Positions 46,163-58,117 of a stretch of DNA of 64,000 nt are shown in pieces. The position numbers were made by a program, and so were the translations under genes. The DNA lies in contig JAJSPD010000010.1 in assembly GCA_021307315.1 (NCBI GenBank), positions 248,001 to 312,000 of the forward strand, read 5' to 3'. Every line of letters starts with the position of its first letter. The stretch's first letter is position 1. Origin of the DNA: Bisporella sp. PMI_857 (lineage: Eukaryota > Ascomycota > Leotiomycetes > Helotiales > Helotiaceae). The notes below the pieces were generated by a model. That model searched no databases. It saw only the letters and a list, made by a program, of their open reading frames with translations, and had not been told where the DNA came from.

Positions 46163-48996
46163 TCACTTTCCCGTCCTTTCCAGCACCAATTCCCGATACA
46201 TCGCCTTCAGGTCGTCAATATCACTCTTGGCTTCATCAAGCTGCTCGCTCTTCTCCCCCAACATCTCCAAGGCAGCATCGTACCGTCCCCTTATCTCCTC
46301 AACCTCCTTCTGCACCTCCTTGACTTTCTCCTCCACATCCCTCTTCTCCTTCACCTCTCTCATTAAGTCTACGATTCGCTTCCGCGCCTCATCTCGTTGT
46401 GCTGATAGACGCGCGATATCTTCTTTCGTCGCAACTTTCTCGCTCTCGAGATGCCGGATCGTGGAGGACATGCGCTCGACAAACTGCACTGAGGGACCAG
46501 CAGCCACAGTAGACGTGGATACTAGGTCATTCAGTGTATGATGCGGCGATCCTGGCTCATCAAAGAAGTCATCATCCTTATCCGTGTTGATGAACGGTGT
46601 CCCAGGCGGGATTGGTACATCCCCATTCGTTGTAATAGACTGACTTGAGTCCTGACGCATCGGCGTATTCTGGCCCGAAGAGCGCAGCGGTTGTGCAGAA
46701 GGACGGCGGTTGAGCAAGCGATCCACGGTCGGCACATCGCTGTTCACGGATCGTGCGGATGCTCGTCTTAGTTGTAGGTTTTGGAGACCTAAGTACTCAG
46801 AGGTTAGACCTCGTCGCGAGGATGCGACGGGTGATTGAGCGCGGCTATTCCCGTGAGAGCCGTGGATCGCAGCTTCTTCTTGCCATTTCTGACGCTCTTC
46901 GTCTATGCGTTGGAGCAAGTCAGATGCCCAAGATTGTTTTTCCTGCTCGAACTTTTGCTGGGCTTCTACCAGAGCAGATTCTGCTTCTTCGGCCCGCTTT
47001 TGCAGAGACTGAAGTTGCGATTTGTGATTAGCCAGCTCTTCTTGAAAGCTGGGTAATCTTGACCTTGACTCCTCCAGCTCGTCTTCGTTCCGCTTTGCTT
47101 TAAGAGTCTAGTAAATTGATCAGAAAAGTATTTAAATAGGCAAAATGATGTGCTTACCACTTCTCTAGCTTTCTTTCGAATATCGGCTTCTCGCCTCGTG
47201 GCCTCATCTCTCTCTTTCTCAAGGCCAGCAGCCCTTGCAATTAGAGAAGCTTCAATGCCTTGCCAATTCTCACTAGCAACTGCATACTGAGTCTGCAGCG
47301 TCTCAATCTGCCTTAAAAGCTTCGCCTGTGCATCACCGGTAGCTCCAGTAGTGACCTCCTCAGCTCTAGCTCTCATTACTTCTAATTTACTCTCCAAATT
47401 TTGCTGTTCAGATTTCATCTCCAACTCTAGCATCCTTGAACGTTCAGCGTCCTTATCTATCTTCTCCCTCAGTTCCTTAATCTGGCCTTGCAGCCTATCG
47501 GCCAGAAGATTCTTCTCAATCTTGAGATTGGCTACATCATCTTCAAGATCCGCAACCTTTCTCCTTTCCGCAACTAACGCTTCGTTCGTAGCTTTAACTT
47601 CGGCTTTCTTTTCCTCAGCCGCCGCATCATCAAGCTGCCTCTTCAGACTAGCAATCGTAGAATCCTTCGAATCCCTCTCAGATTTCAACGACTCGATATC
47701 CTTCTGCAGCTGATTTATTTGCCGCTGCTTTTCATTAACACGTTTCTCTGAACTTTCGGCCCGCTTCAAACGCTCATTAGCAAAGGCAACATCCTTCTCC
47801 GCCTTCTCCTGCTTGCTCTTCGCGTCCATAAGTTCTTTGTTATCCTGCTGAATCCTGGCGCGCAGCTTCTTGATAGTGGAAAGATGTGTGAGCTCTTTCT
47901 TCGAGAGTTTCTGTCCTTCCTCCATTAACAGCGCAACTTGCTCGTCCTTATCTGCCAATTTCTTCTCTAAGCTTCCACTGGCAGCTGCATTACTCGCTTT
48001 CTTCGCAGCCTCAGCACTTTCCTTAGCAAGATATTGTAGCTTTGCCTGCAAAGCATCGATACGCTCTACATAATCGTGAATCTCTTCCTGCCTTTGCAGC
48101 TCCGAGGCTTCAAAATCAGACTGTACCTGCTTCAGTAGCGCTTCATAGTCTGCTGGGTCCTTCTGATCTGCTGTTATGTCGGATACTAGTGCAGCAGGGA
48201 CATCAAGCGAAGATCTAGATCCAGGAACTGTAGGCCTGTTCGAATCTATCGAGTCCCTCGGAAGGCTCGACCTCGCAGAATCTACCGAAAGCCGTGCGGT
48301 ACCCTCATCACCTTGCGCTAAAAGGCCTGTAGGGTCTTGCTCTGTCTCTTTTTTATCTTTCTGCTCCTGCACCGTTGGCGCACCAGTGCCCTGCTCTACG
48401 TCATTTCCTGTCTTCCCCTCAGTTGTATTCTGTACTTCTATGCTTGGTGTGTCTCTGCTCGCTAGAGCTGGGTCAGCAACTTCTTCTGTTAAGTCCGCTG
48501 GGGCTTTCTCCTCGGTAGGAATTGCCATAGGAGGCACAACAGGTGGTGCCGTATCAACGCTCGTCCTTGGACTCTCATCCTTCAATGCGGGACTCCCCGT
48601 CCTCGGTGGTGTTGACACCGATTTGTTCGCAGTCCCATCCACCTTCCCCTTCTGCGCCGCATTCTTCGCAGCTACTGCTCTCGCTAACCTCTCTTGTAAT
48701 CTATCGTTCGCCCTGTTGCCTGATGCGCTGCGTGAGACACCTGGTGCCAATTAGCTCATTGCTCCGCTTCTCTTCCCCCAGGAACCCATTAACATTCAAA
48801 TATTCCGACCAAGATAAGGAGTAATTGAAGTAATGAACATACTCTCAGGCTTCAAAGTCTCCTTAGGCTTCTCTTCTACCTTTTTCGTACTCGCCGCACT
48901 ATTACTCTCCTCCTGACCCTCCGCAAGGATGGTATCCAGCCTGCTTTCCACCCCCGCTACCGCCTGCTGGAGGAAGCTTCCCCATCTTCCCGACAT
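46163..48996 (-). CDS. TMF1/Sgm1-like golgin coiled-coil protein
   Basis: Three exons (48843-48996, 47158-48740, 46163-47107) give 893 aa. The N-terminus GRWGSFLQQAVAGVESRLDTIL is the amphipathic start typical of this family. A Ser/Thr/Pro/Glu-rich linker (residues about 50-240) follows, then a continuous coiled coil from DPADYEALLKQVQSDFEASELQ to the third exon. A second low-complexity stretch precedes the C-terminal TMF DNA-binding/Rab6-binding type region (PSVQFVERMSSTIRHLESEK through DDLKAMYRELVLERTGK). Animal TMF1 and yeast Sgm1 are Golgi proteins bound by Rab6/Ypt6 that tether retrograde vesicles; the older TATA-element name is historical. No membrane segment is present. Confidence 0.9.
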
Positions 48997-50741
48997 CTTC
49001 TCTCCACCAAATTATCCGTGACAGCCTCGTCCGCTTTTTCCGTCGCGACGCGTACTAGGATATACATATCATTCGTACACTTTTCCGCAGATTGGTTTGT
49101 CTCCTTTCTTGGGCTAGCGAAGCTGGGAAATAAAGTTCGAAAGATTGTACTAACAGGAAATGAGGTGAATCGAGTCTCGAGTCACAAAGTGAATTGAGCT
49201 ACAAACGGATTGCGTGGTCTTCCCACGTTTCTGCGCCAAGACCGCCTCGCGAGGGTCCGAACCCTGTCAAAAACCATGGCTATGGATTCGACAGGGCTGA
49301 AGTTGTGATTAGGACCACCTAATTCACACAAAGAATAGTCCGAAAGATTCGTACATCCTGGGGATCACTCACTGCCTTATTGCGTCATTTAGACTTGTCA
49401 TATGTGTGAAAGAAATCCAAGTACGATTAGACATATCTCGAATGCTTATATGAAGTTACTCGTTCACAAACAACCGTCATGAAGAGATTGCTTCGTTAGT
49501 AAAGGTTGTAATGGCCTTGGTCTATATGGATAGTAGACTCATGCTGTAAGGTGTGTGCTAACTCTGAAAACTTTGGATAGCTCAAATTTAGCCTATACTC
49601 TCAAAGTCCTATACCTGAATATAACAGTCAATATTGTCAAATGGCATAGCAGGATAGGGTCAAGAGCTTTGTCTAGGAATTATACGTGTGACTAACCTTT
49701 TCACCCGATGATTCTTTGTATAAAGACTGTTTAAGAGCAATCTGGTGTTTGCTACCTAGCAGCTATAATACAAAACGGTAGTCTAAGTTTAGTCAAACCG
49801 CTTCTCCAAAGTGAAGACAGTCTCTACCTCGAAGGGGTTGATATTGGAGTGCTGGAGCGTGTAATTCTAGGACATAACCAAGATGATATCGTCAGTGTCT
49901 CAATAATCTGCAGAGCATTCGATTTCAACAGCGCACTGTGTAAAAGTCTCAGATCTCCCTTCAAAAGACATTTACAAAACCTCCGCGGGAGGGTATGGTA
50001 CGTAAATCCAAACCGCTCAAGAACGCACGAACTGTAAAACCAACTATTTCCTTCATTCGGGTTTGGCTCGCCCACCTTTGACCCAATGTCTGGCAGATGA
50101 GCCTGAATATGCAACCATAACTAGGGAGACCAAAGGCTAATTCATGGAGAGTCAGTTTCTGGAAGTTGTGTAAAATCCAGGTCACAATGTATGCAATGCA
50201 AAGGAGTGCTACGCCGAACGGCACCACAAAATGGAGGGAGAGAGGCATCCGTCTGAACGCTGATCTCCTTCCCAAAGAAAGGAGACTGTAAACAGTGCAA
50301 CATGATATGACATGACGGAACGGCTGCTGCAACAGTGCTTTACGAGCTACCAACATAAAAATGCATACTTCCTTGAAGTTACAGAGCAGCTCTTATGAAC
50401 TGTCTTTCAAGGTTGAGACTATCACAGACTGCTCAGTTCTATTTCCTCTCGGATATAAGGCATTCCATAAACTGAGATGGAGATGGAGACGGAGACGGAG
50501 TCCAATAGGTCAGAATAGCACCCGCACTTGCACTCGAACGTATTAACGTTCATGTAGAAAATAAGTATCTCCTCTTATCGTCACATGACTTTTGTTGGCT
50601 TGAAATTCTGCCACTGGGGAGGAAGTGTGATAAATTAAGAGCGGTGAGACCTAACTTGTGCCTTTCAACAAGCCTCTAGATCTCGTGAACCCAGAATCGT
50701 GATCAACGAAGCCTTCATTTCTGTATCCCTGTTAATCAAAG
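48997..50741. other. Intergenic, 1.7 kb
   Basis: The left 200 bp are the TMF1-like promoter. ORFs at 49824-50114 and 49961-50356 (minus) overlap in different frames and show no known domain; one has a hydrophobic segment (FGVALLCIAYIVTWIL), but I cannot support it as a gene. An inverted repeat with arms CCCTGTC/GACAGGG lies at about 49262-49302. A GAGAYG hexamer repeat is at 50477-50502. Confidence 0.45.
50477..50502. repeat. GAGAYG hexanucleotide repeat, four units
   Basis: Two GAGATG units are followed by two GAGACG units, outside any supported gene. Confidence 0.7.
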
Positions 50742-51276
50742 ATGTCTATTCCAAACGAGGCCCTCCAGAAGGTGAGTTTCTGGACAGACTGGCCATTTCC
50801 ACCTTGCCTATTGAGGGTGTGGTATTGACACTGTCCGTAGCTTGTTCAGGAGATTGAGAGCCAGGCCGCAGCCGCTCAACAACAGATAAATGTCGTTCGT
50901 TCACAAATTTCCGGCAAGCAGCGGGAAATTCGGATGCTGCAGTTGACCTCAGAAGAGGTTTCGACGCTTCCTAGTGACACAAATGTCTATGAAGGGGTAG
51001 GCAAGATGTAGGCAAACTCTTTCATTATTCTGCCTCTTTCATGCCCAACCATCCCCAAGAGTCACAAGGTACCACATTTTCGGGCGATATTAATATATGA
51101 TTAATAGGTTTGTTTACAGCCCCATAGAGGGTGTAGACAAGAGACTGAAGGACGAGACCTCAGAGCTGAAATCTGATGTGGACAATTTGGGGAAAAAGCT
51201 ACTGTATCTCGAGACCACACACAAGAACAGCCGAGAGCACATAGACCAGATCTTCAAGAGTGGAGGGCGCGCTTGA
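50742..51276 (+). CDS. PFD1: Prefoldin subunit 1 (beta-type)
   Basis: Three exons (50742-50771, 50841-51007, 51108-51276) give 121 aa. The N-terminal coiled-coil arm is LQKLVQEIESQAAAAQQQINVVRSQI. The beta-hairpin region VSTLPSDTNVYEGVGKMFV is the prefoldin-1 signature, and the second arm runs from IEGVDKRLKDETSELKSDV to the end. Length and the YEGVGKMF element match subunit 1 rather than subunits 2, 4 or 6. It belongs to the same cytosolic co-chaperone hexamer as the subunit 5 encoded at 17969. In exon 3 a second acceptor 9 nt downstream (TTTACAG) would break the frame, so the first AG is used. Confidence 0.93.
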
Positions 51277-52972
51277 TATCAAACGTTGACAGTAACGCGC
51301 GCCATTTTAGGAGAGTGACCATGCTTGGAGGGCCAGAAGTGGAAAGGAATGAGGGAGAGGTCAGCCAAGAGGCCAAATCAAAACCTCCAGATAATGGTTC
51401 GACTTATGAAACAGGAAGTACCAGTACTGCATATCAAACTGCTTTGCCGCTCTCGGGCAGATGATGAATCGCCACGGAGGAGGTAAAGAGGATAGGCCAC
51501 CAACGTCACTCAGTAGATAGGCTCAACAGCAGACAAATACGCACAACCATGAAACCCAACATCTTTTGCCCAACCTAAAAATAGAACAACTCGGCAACAT
51601 ATTATGAACAGTTTGATAATAAATATTATAGCCATTTCTTCAAATGTAGCCAGTCACAGATCGCAAAGCATGTTTTATGGAGGTTGTCGAAGAGCGGTGG
51701 GGATGTGGCCATTTGGCCCCCAAAGACCGGACAACTACCTGGACAGTCTCGAACCGCCACGAATGCACGAAAAGTCTTATTTCTCACGCTGCCGGTGCTG
51801 CCGTCACTGCCTGAAAGCAGCGATGACTTCCGTAATCTAGAATACCCGTAACTTGCCTGAAGCAAGCATACAGTATACGCAGACTGGTGGTGGTTCAAAA
51901 ATTACCTTCTTCAGCCACAGTCAGTGGCAAACAGTTCAGCCCTGATTTCCCTGCCTCAGGATTGGGTGGGAGATGACCCAAGGAACAGTTGAAGTGCATG
52001 GCGCGCGGCTGAAGCTGGTCAGGATCGGAGCAATTAGAGACATCCAGAGGTGCATTTTACGAGACATGGTGCATGGTATGGGCTGGCAACAGGTGCATTG
52101 AGAGTGCAGTAGTCAAATCTCCACAGTTGTGCAAGAATACTGTATTTTTTTTTTTTCGTACAGCGGCAGTACAAGCACGAGCCTGTAGAATGTGCTATAT
52201 CAGACTTCCGACACCCCCTCCTTTAGGGCTACCAACAGGGCCGGTTAGCGTGTTAAGCCCCCTTCTCCCCTTAAGCGGGATGCCACAGTAATCAAAGGCC
52301 AATGCTTGAATGATAATGCTTGTTCCTTATAGTTCCCGAAATGAAAAAAGAGGCATAGTAAAAGTAATGTTCAAAGGGCGGCATGTGTGATTGGGTTTGG
52401 ACTGCGAAAGAGGAGAGTAAGTACTGGAGATCATCATGCAGCAAATACACAAATTAGCATAGCGGAGGGTATTTGAGGCAAGAGAGTCTGTCTGTCTGTC
52501 TCTCTGTTGGAAGGAAGCTCATGCTTGTCCTAACAAAGGCTAGACATCCAACCCCTCCAAGCTGACACCTTTAAAAACCCCAACCCCATGCCCACCCACG
52601 ACAAAAAGGTCACTCATCTCTCTTCGTTGGATCTGCTGACACACCCGTCCTCGCACATCCAGCAAGACACAAAGTTGTGAGTATCTGCTGCTCATCGCCC
52701 TCGACTACGCATCAAGTCCATATATATACTCGCGTCGCGTCTTCTCACGTTCAGTGAAAGCTTATCCACAAAAATACCCCTCCGTGCCCTTATCGCCCCC
52801 CGACGATCAACCCTCATCGATTGGTAATTGAACCCGGGTCGCCCAAGAGGAGCATCAAATACCCCGCAGCCCGCCCTGCTTCGCAAGCAAGCAAGCAAAT
52901 CTATTTTAATAAAAAAGTACAAAAAAAGGAAAGAAAACAGCATCGTGGTTCTATAGCAGCCTCGAACTCACA
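51277..52972. other. Intergenic, 1.7 kb
   Basis: Small ORFs at 51604-51898 overlap on both strands. The right half is a long promoter and leader with a short GTCT tract (about 52487-52503) and four GCAA units (about 52879-52895) just before the next gene. No gene is supported. Confidence 0.5.
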
Positions 52973-54162
52973 ATGAGTTATTACGGAGAGGAAGAAGATG
53001 ATCTTGATATCCGTTTCAACGTCCGTCATGGACGCAATCCCATACCACAACCCGAATATCGCCCTCGTCCAGCAGGCGCACCGGTCTATTACTCCCATGG
53101 AAACAGCTATTTAGTTCCAGAGCTTGGAGTCCGACGACGCAGCAGATCCGGATCCTTTGACCGGCCACGATCCTCCTCTCATTCTCGTCCCACTCCACCA
53201 CCCGTAGCACCACAGCCCATCGTTATCAATAACCGTATCTATAACGACCAGTTCGACGACGATGTGAACCCCGTCGTGATCGATGACCCGCGGGACCACT
53301 ACCTGATTGCGCACCCGCACTCACACTCCCGCTCTCACTCCCGATCACACTCCCATTCTCGTCCTCGACCGGTAAGCTTCCATGCACCACCAGGTCCCTC
53401 AGCGGTGGACTTCGAGCTCGAGCAGACTCGGCGCGAGCTAGAGGAATACCAGCGTAAAGAAGCCGCGGAACGAGAAGCCGATCGCATGAAGAAACACATG
53501 GAATTCAAGCGGCTAAAGGAAGAGCGAGACAAGAGGGAGCGAGAGGATATAATTGAAGAGGAGCGGAAGCGTGCGGTCAAGGAGTACGAAGAGAAACAAG
53601 CGAAGAAGGCGGCTGAGGAGAAAAAGGCCAAGGAAGAGCGGGATCGCCTGTTTAAGATCCAGATGGAGACGGATTTGCGCAAAGCAGGCATGGACGAGAC
53701 GCAGATCGCGATTGTGATGAAAAAGGAAGGAGCGCCTGATAGTCTAAAGGCAATCGCTCCAGCTCCAGCTCCGACGTATACAAGAATGTCCCGGAGACAC
53801 TTGTCCATCGAAACCCTGCGAGAATACCGCATCGAATACGAGTTTGACCAAGTAAGTCCTTCTCCCAAATTCAACAGCGAACAAACAAATCGTATACTAA
53901 TGCAAAACAGGACCCAGACTTCATTCTAATCAAGCGCTGGGTGCCCGAGCACGAACAGGACATCCTCTGGCGGCACACACGCGAGATCCGCGAGCGTAGG
54001 ATCCCCCTGATTGAACACCATCACCACCGCCACCACTCCCCGCCAGCATCAACCATCATCGCGATCGAGGACAGCCATCACAAGGAGCCTAGATTGGAGT
54101 ATGTGCGGAAGAAGAGGCGGAGTCCAAGCAGAGCGATCAAGTTCTTTGCGGGTGTTTCGTAG
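52973..54162 (+). CDS. Charged coiled-coil protein with DUF8035-like C-terminus
   Basis: Two exons (52973-53851 and 53911-54162) give 376 aa. The N-terminal part is disordered, with Tyr/Pro/Arg-rich sequence and a His-Ser-Arg repeat (HSRSHSRSHSHSR) at about 117-130. A long charged coiled coil follows (residues about 145-230, rich in KEE/REK). The conserved C-terminal block TYTRMSRRHLSIETLREYRIEYEFDQ continues across the intron into DPDFILIKRWVPEHEQDILWRHTR; it is found in many filamentous fungi and is listed as DUF8035-like. The end is basic (RKKRRSPSRAIKFF). No function is known. The protein is probably nuclear or cytosolic; there are no membrane segments. Confidence 0.8.
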
Positions 54163-54870
54163 GTCGCCACAGGTGATTAACTCAGAGGCATGCTTGCAGG
54201 TGATGCGAGCGTGATCGATTCGTTGACGGGGAGGAAAAAATCAGGAATGAAGACGCGGAGGACGCTGAGATGGGAAACGACAAAGGTGATGAAATCGGAC
54301 CCGGGTAAAATATTTGGATGGGGCTGTGATGAGGCGCCATGAGAACGATGAAATGACCTGAAATGACCATGTTGAAAGAAAGGGGAAGAAGATTTGGACG
54401 CGCTTTGCATTCTTTGGAGATATCAGACGGCTACTTGGGGTATCTTGCTTTTCGATCAATTATTTAAGAACTTTTTTTCTCTTCTTTTCAAAGCTATCAG
54501 GCTTGGTTGAACTTGGGGGTGCTCAAACATTTGGAATTATTACATACCGCTCATATAAAGATACCATTCCCCGCGAAAAGACTGCTCTTTTTGTGATCTT
54601 TAGTTTTCATAATGTTTGTGACTGAGTAGCGCATTGCTTTTCCAACCCCTTTAACTTCTTGTGAGCTTCATCATACAATACTGTACAACCGCCATATAGC
54701 AGTGTCCATAACGCCGCCCAACTCCCATTGTCATGCTGGGCCAAGCCATATCCGTATTGTACACATGGATCCCCATCCCTCTCTTCTTATAAGTAGAGTG
54801 TTCTACAATCCCGCTCTATATATATTTTTTCCCCTTGCTCATCTCCCATACGATCTTCCTTCGCTTTGCC
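54163..54870. other. Convergent 3' region, 708 bp
   Basis: This lies between the coiled-coil gene and HEM25 and holds both 3' ends. Several short overlapping ORFs occur, none supported. Confidence 0.5.
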
Positions 54871-55944
54871 CTATAAGACATTACTTTCCACAGGAGTTTT
54901 CCAAGCACTCTCCGCCCTCCTAATCAACTCCTCATACACCGTCCAAGCAAGCGCACTACTCATCGCCTTCCTCCCCATCCTCAACCCCAGCCCATCAAAC
55001 AAACACCTCCACCCCTCCTCCCTCACCATCCTCCCCCCTCCTTGCACCAAATTCCGATACCTCCCCGGCTGCAACTGAATCCGCGTCTTCACCGCATCAA
55101 ACGGGTTCGTGATCGCCGTCGCTGCCCCCGCAGCCAGCACCCCAGACGCGAAATTGATCGTCGTCGAGGTAGAAACTTTCATCTGCAGCGGTTGGGAGGT
55201 GGCGATAGAGGGGTTAAGAGGGTGCGAAGAGGGTGAGGAGGAGAAGACTGAGAGGCGTTTCTTGAGCTGCTCGTAAAAGAGCACATAGAGGCCCGCATAC
55301 GGAGCATCGCGGATAGCGGTGGCGCCGAATCCAGCGAAGAACCCGCGGAGGCCGGCCGTGAGGTAGATGTCCCGCCCTGCGCTCGCTATGCTGCGGTATG
55401 CGTACAGGTCGCTCTCGTACCTGACCTTGATGACCGTCATGGGCATCAGGACGAACCCGGCGCTGGCTCGCGCGATCGCCCCCGTCGTCAGGTTCGCCAG
55501 GTTGCCTAGTTTCGGGAGGGAGCTCGAGCTGTATATGGTCCTAGCCGATCCATTTTGCAGGATGGGCACCGTGAGGCTGGAGAGGAGGTTTGAGCGTGCG
55601 ACGTGCTGTCGTAACGCATTTAGGCTCGTGAAGTACAGGGCGGATCCGAGACCCGTCCGCAGAGCCGAGGGGAGGGTACCGCGCCAGAAGGAGAGGAATG
55701 TTGTGTTTGGGGAGGAGGAGATGCTGCGGATTGTGGCTAGCAGAGAGCGGTGGTTGGATTGCTGGATACGGGTTTTAAGGAGGTCTGCGGGTTGAAGGAG
55801 CACGGCGGAGAGGACTCCTGAGGACGCGCCGGCTAGGAAGTGAAAAGCTTTACAGTTGTTAGTTAGACGTGGTTTAAAGAGAAGGGAGAGGGAGAATGTA
55901 CAGGCCGAAGACTTGGACTTTTGGGGCGGGGCGCCATTGGACAT
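54871..55944 (-). CDS. HEM25: Mitochondrial glycine carrier (SLC25A38/Hem25)
   Basis: The ORF is open throughout, but residues 13-30 do not fit the family. A 54-nt GT-AG intron at 55848-55901 with a CTAAC branch point removes them in frame, giving 339 aa with [30 protein letters not shown]. Three carrier repeats follow. Their signatures are QPADLLKTR (repeat 1), [12 protein letters not shown] (repeat 2) and [14 protein letters not shown] (repeat 3), with six expected membrane helices. The family hallmarks GLGSALYF and [14 protein letters not shown] point to SLC25A38. It imports glycine into mitochondria for the first step of haem synthesis. It is divergent from a Nit-type amidase. Confidence 0.93.
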   Translation of the reverse strand: MSNGAPPQKSKSSACTFSLSLLFKPRLTNNCKAFHFLAGASSGVLSAVLLQPADLLKTRIQQSNHRSLLATIRSISSSPNTTFLSFWRGTLPSALRTGLGSALYFTSLNALRQHVARSNLLSSLTVPILQNGSARTIYSSSSLPKLGNLANLTTGAIARASAGFVLMPMTVIKVRYESDLYAYRSIASAGRDIYLTAGLRGFFAGFGATAIRDAPYAGLYVLFYEQLKKRLSVFSSSPSSHPLNPSIATSQPLQMKVSTSTTINFASGVLAAGAATAITNPFDAVKTRIQLQPGRYRNLVQGGGRMVREEGWRCLFDGLGLRMGRKAMSSALAWTVYEELIRRAESAWKTPVESNVL

Positions 55945-56470
55945 TTCGTTGGTGCTATAACGGCATATCTGTGTAAATGTCGTTTACTCTTATCTGGATT
56001 GCATGCTGGCGATAGCTAGGATTGCGGAAAGCTTTAATGCTGAAGCTTTGTTGAAAAGGTGGAATGAAGTTCTGACTTAAAAGAATATTTTGAGGAAGCT
56101 TCGGCTCGGCAATGAACGGAGACGTCATTGAAGCTTGTTCCCACTTCATGCGACCCTAAACTCAGTCAATTCTGACTGTAGATGTAATATAATCTTGCAT
56201 TTATTAGGAATATATCTTGATTGACAATATTCAAAAACTTACACGGTTGAAATGCTCTAGTTCTGGAGTTTGTTGCTTAGTCTATCATGTCTTGAGTAGA
56301 CAATATAATCAAGTTATCCCCCATTTTCAAGCCAGCTGCTTGTCTCGATACATGCATGCATTCTCATATTTCTTCCTTTTAAATCCATTCAGCAGATAGG
56401 GCGTAATTGAACCTAATCCTCTTGTATTCACATTTCACATTTCCTTTACTCTAAATCACATAGAAACATC
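55945..56470. promoter_or_regulatory. Divergent promoter region, HEM25 / amidase
   Basis: 526 bp between divergent starts, AT-rich on the right. No motif could be assigned. Confidence 0.45.
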
Positions 56471-57488
56471 ATGGCTATTGCGGTAAGATTATACCTGTGA
56501 CATCCTGTCTCATACTCATACTCTATAGGCAATCGGACAGCTCTGTTCTACAGCATCTATGACTCACAATCTATCCCTATGTCAAATCCTCATCAAGAAA
56601 GCTGTGGAAGCAGGTGCAAAGGTGCCTTTCCATCTCTCTCATGAAACTACCTAACTTACACCGCTAGGCGCTTTTCCTCCCAGAAGCAACAGACTACATC
56701 GCCTCTAACCCAGCAGAATCCGTCTCTCTAGCCCAGCCCATGGAGATAAGTCCCTTTTTGCTCGGTCTTCAGAAAGCAGCTAAAGAATCATCTCTCGCCA
56801 TCAATGTCGGTATCCACGTGCCCACATCAAACAAGCTCCTGAATCGTAGTTGCTGGATCGACGAAAACGGCGAAATTACTTCTTACTATGATAAGCTGCA
56901 TCTCTTTGACTATGGAGCCTTGAGGGAGAGCAACAGTGTTGAAGGTGGCAAGAGAATCATCGCGCCCGTGGACACGGTGGTTGGACGTGTTGGGCTGACG
57001 ATATGCTTTGATGTGAGATTACTGATCGGTCTCTTATGTCAACCTTGAATCTAGAAATCTGTGATTGACATCTCCAGCTCCGTTTCCCGGAAATCGGAAT
57101 CTCCCTTGCCCGCCAAAACGCCCAGATTATCACTTACCCCTCAGCGTTCACCGTTCCCACTGGTCAAGCACACTGGGAAACCCTCCTCCGATCACGAGCC
57201 ATCGAGACGCAAACCTATGTAATTGCAGCCGCTCAAGTCGGAGCGCACAACGAGAAGCGGACGAGCTATGGACATTCGATGGTTGTGGATCCGTGGGGGA
57301 AAGTATTATTGGATATGACGGGCGAGGGCTCGGATCCAGAGATCGGGCTCGTAGATATAAATTTGGACTATCAAGAAGAGATCAAAAAGAAGATGCCGTT
57401 GTTGCGGAGAATGTAAGTACTAGGTTTATCTTACTTGGGTGAATGAAAGCTGATTGTTGATGATAGTGACGTATATCCAGAAATATAG
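56471..57488 (+). CDS. NIT2: Nit1-type carbon-nitrogen hydrolase (deaminated glutathione amidase-like)
   Basis: Five exons (56471-56482, 56529-56621, 56668-57012, 57078-57412, 57467-57488) give 268 aa. The nitrilase triad is complete: Glu in FLPEATD, Lys in YDKLHLFD, Cys in GLTICFDLRFPE. Other landmarks are IGQLCSTASMTHNL at the N-terminus, TYPSAFTVPTGQAHWETLLRSRAIE, and GHSMVVDPWGKVLLDM. The ESNSVEGG segment after the Lys motif fits Nit1 (yeast Nit2), which hydrolyses deaminated glutathione made by transaminase side reactions. The symbol follows yeast naming and is less certain than the family. The last exon is only 22 nt. Confidence 0.88.
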
Positions 57489-58117
57489 TTGGGCAAATAT
57501 ATCATTGCTTGGAATGAGACTCATCCGGCGTGTGAGCTGTATGGAAATGAAAACTAACAGACTCTCTCTGCTGAATTCAGGCCTTGCTTCTGTTTAAGCT
57601 ACCACCTCCATCGAAGAGTCAACAAATCGAGGCGCAATGCAGGCCTAGAGAAACTCTGCAGTAACAGGGTATTCAAGCTTTCCTAACGCAAACTTTGAAA
57701 TAAGCATTCAAGAATAGTGAGGAAATGGATAGGGCGGTGAAATGTAGATTGTTCAATTTAAAACCCAACCTTTGATGATGCAGTTGCGGCTCTATGGTCA
57801 TTTCTGTTTGATTTTGATTTAAATAGAAGTGTCTATCTCGTTATGTATACGAAGGTTTAACTATTTGATAGATAGCGAGCTATCGTTGGCCGATGTGGTG
57901 AATTAGGAGGTCAGCTCAAGGTCCAGCGAGGCAGCGTCTTTCGCAAGATTACTAGCAATGAAGGAAGTTATGGGATCTACCTGATATGCATTGATACAGC
58001 CTGATTTCAAATATGATCACCTGATATTGGAGGGAAGTCGCCTTCTGTTTCGAGGGTTTACCACAATTTAAAGAACTAAAGGCAATTTTATTTTATTTAC
58101 CTCTTGCCTAATTTTAT
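57489..58117. other. Convergent 3' region, 629 bp
   Basis: AT-rich sequence between two convergent genes. Nothing else is seen. Confidence 0.5.

Noticed and set aside
48176..48754. 192-codon plus-strand ORF
   Set aside because: Antisense shadow of the low-complexity linker of the TMF1-like gene.
49250..49310. Possible tRNA because of a GGGTCCGAACCC stretch
   Set aside because: It is part of a CCCTGTC/GACAGGG inverted repeat. No A-box and no cloverleaf could be built on either strand.
49824..50356. Overlapping minus-strand ORFs of 96 and 131 codons, one with a hydrophobic segment
   Set aside because: They are in different frames, lack recognisable domains and show no splice joining that extends them.
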